Shown here: piece after piece, positions 6,078 through 6,482 of the stretch
Layout of the letters: every line of letters starts with the position of its first letter
Numbering within the stretch: position 1 is the first letter of the stretch
Assembly (NCBI GenBank): GCA_937983305.1
Contig: CALKAJ010000359.1
Location: 1 to 6,482, forward strand
Source: an uncultured Ignavibacteriota bacterium
Lineage (GTDB): Bacteria; Bacteroidota; Ignavibacteria; Tepidaquicellales; Tepidaquicellaceae
Direction: 5' to 3'
DNA length: 6,482 bases
Notes under the pieces: model-generated
Database searches by the model: none
Seen by the model: the letters and a program-made list of their open reading frames with translations, nothing else
What the model was told of the DNA's origin: nothing
Made by a program: the position numbers and the translations under genes

Positions 6078-6482
6078 ATGGCAAAACAAACTTCTAATCC
6101 CAAAAAGAAAGAAATTAAAACTGCCGGAAATATAAAGCAGTTAACGGATAACGGCAAAAGTATATTTGACAATAAATATGTGCCTTATGTTATTTTCCTT
6201 TTATTCTGGCTGATATTTTTCAGAGAACTGATTACAGGTGCAAGCTGGTTATTCGATGATTTTGCTCATCAATATTATCCGGGAAAAACGTTTCTTGCGG
6301 TTTCGTTAAGTAAAGGTGAATTTCCCTTCTGGAATCCTTATACTTTCGCAGGTATGCCGTTCTTTGCGGATATTCAGATTGCAATTTTATATCCGTTTAA
6401 CTATTTCCTTTCGCTTTTTGTAAATGGTGAGAGGCTTGCTCCAATATGGCTTCAGCTTAGTATAATTATACATTATCTGCTT
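6078..6482 (+). CDS. YfhO/GT-C-like polytopic membrane protein (3' end missing)
   Basis: The frame is open from the ATG at 6078 to the window end; 135 residues are visible. A basic, lysine-rich cytoplasmic tail (1-33) precedes a first membrane segment (about 34-54). An outer loop follows with paired aspartates D60-D61, HQYYPG (64-69), then WNPYTFAGMPFFADIQ (85-100) and YPFNYFLSLF (105-114). A second hydrophobic stretch starts near 121 and is cut by the edge. An early DD, followed by a WNPY...G.P..AD.Q loop, is typical of YfhO-type and related large membrane proteins thought to be GT-C glycosyltransferases using polyprenyl-phosphate sugars; in B. subtilis YfhO acts in teichoic acid glycosylation. 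The AAGGAG site 10 bases upstream supports this start. Placement after the GT2/methyltransferase suggests that protein may supply its donor. The exact family and substrate cannot be settled from the fragment. Confidence 0.75.
   Translation, partial: MAKQTSNPKKKEIKTAGNIKQLTDNGKSIFDNKYVPYVIFLLFWLIFFRELITGASWLFDDFAHQYYPGKTFLAVSLSKGEFPFWNPYTFAGMPFFADIQIAILYPFNYFLSLFVNGERLAPIWLQLSIIIHYLL

Noticed and set aside
1..6482. CRISPR arrays, tRNA/rRNA genes, insertion sequences or phage genes
   Set aside because: No regularly spaced repeats, cloverleaf-like sequences, transposase motifs or terminal inverted repeats were seen on either strand; the window is nearly all coding.

Overview
This window comes from a low-GC bacterial chromosome (mid-to-high 30s % GC by eye). 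It reads most like the Bacteroidota/Ignavibacteriota (Chlorobi-related) group. The reasons are a trigger factor with a degenerate FKBP domain, a DUF2723-type membrane glycosyltransferase with the WDCGEF and PHPPG motifs, A/T-rich translation starts mostly lacking Shine-Dalgarno sequences, and a YfhO-like membrane protein. The phylum is inferred from protein style; no marker gene such as rRNA is present.

All genes lie on the + strand, tightly packed. Positions 1-1773 hold the protein quality-control pair: the C-terminal five-sixths of trigger factor (tig, 5' end outside the window), then after 9 bases a complete ATP-dependent protease subunit ClpP with an intact Ser-His-Asp triad. clpX, which often follows this pair, is not next. 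After a 100-base AT-rich gap (1774-1873) that may carry a promoter, the gene content switches to envelope glycan work.

Positions 1874-4555 encode an 893-residue polytopic DUF2723 (GT-C-like) protein with a long soluble C-terminal part ending in a TPR-like helix pair. A perfect 10-bp hairpin followed by seven T's (4577-4615) closes this unit and lies directly against the start codon of the next gene, so it overlaps that gene's translation start. Positions 4618-6063 encode a fusion of a DPM1-like family 2 glycosyltransferase with a class I SAM-dependent methyltransferase. Positions 6078-6482 hold the start of a second polytopic, YfhO/GT-C-like membrane protein, which has the best ribosome binding site in the window and runs off the 3' end.

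A working model (inference): the GT2/methyltransferase makes or modifies a lipid-linked or nucleotide-derived sugar in the cytoplasm, and the two multi-span proteins transfer sugars on the outer face of the inner membrane. No RNA genes, insertion sequences or CRISPR arrays were seen. No intergenic stretch exceeds 300 bases; the longest is the 100-base gap after clpP. I see no clearly novel system. The most unusual element is the terminator-like hairpin fused to a start site.
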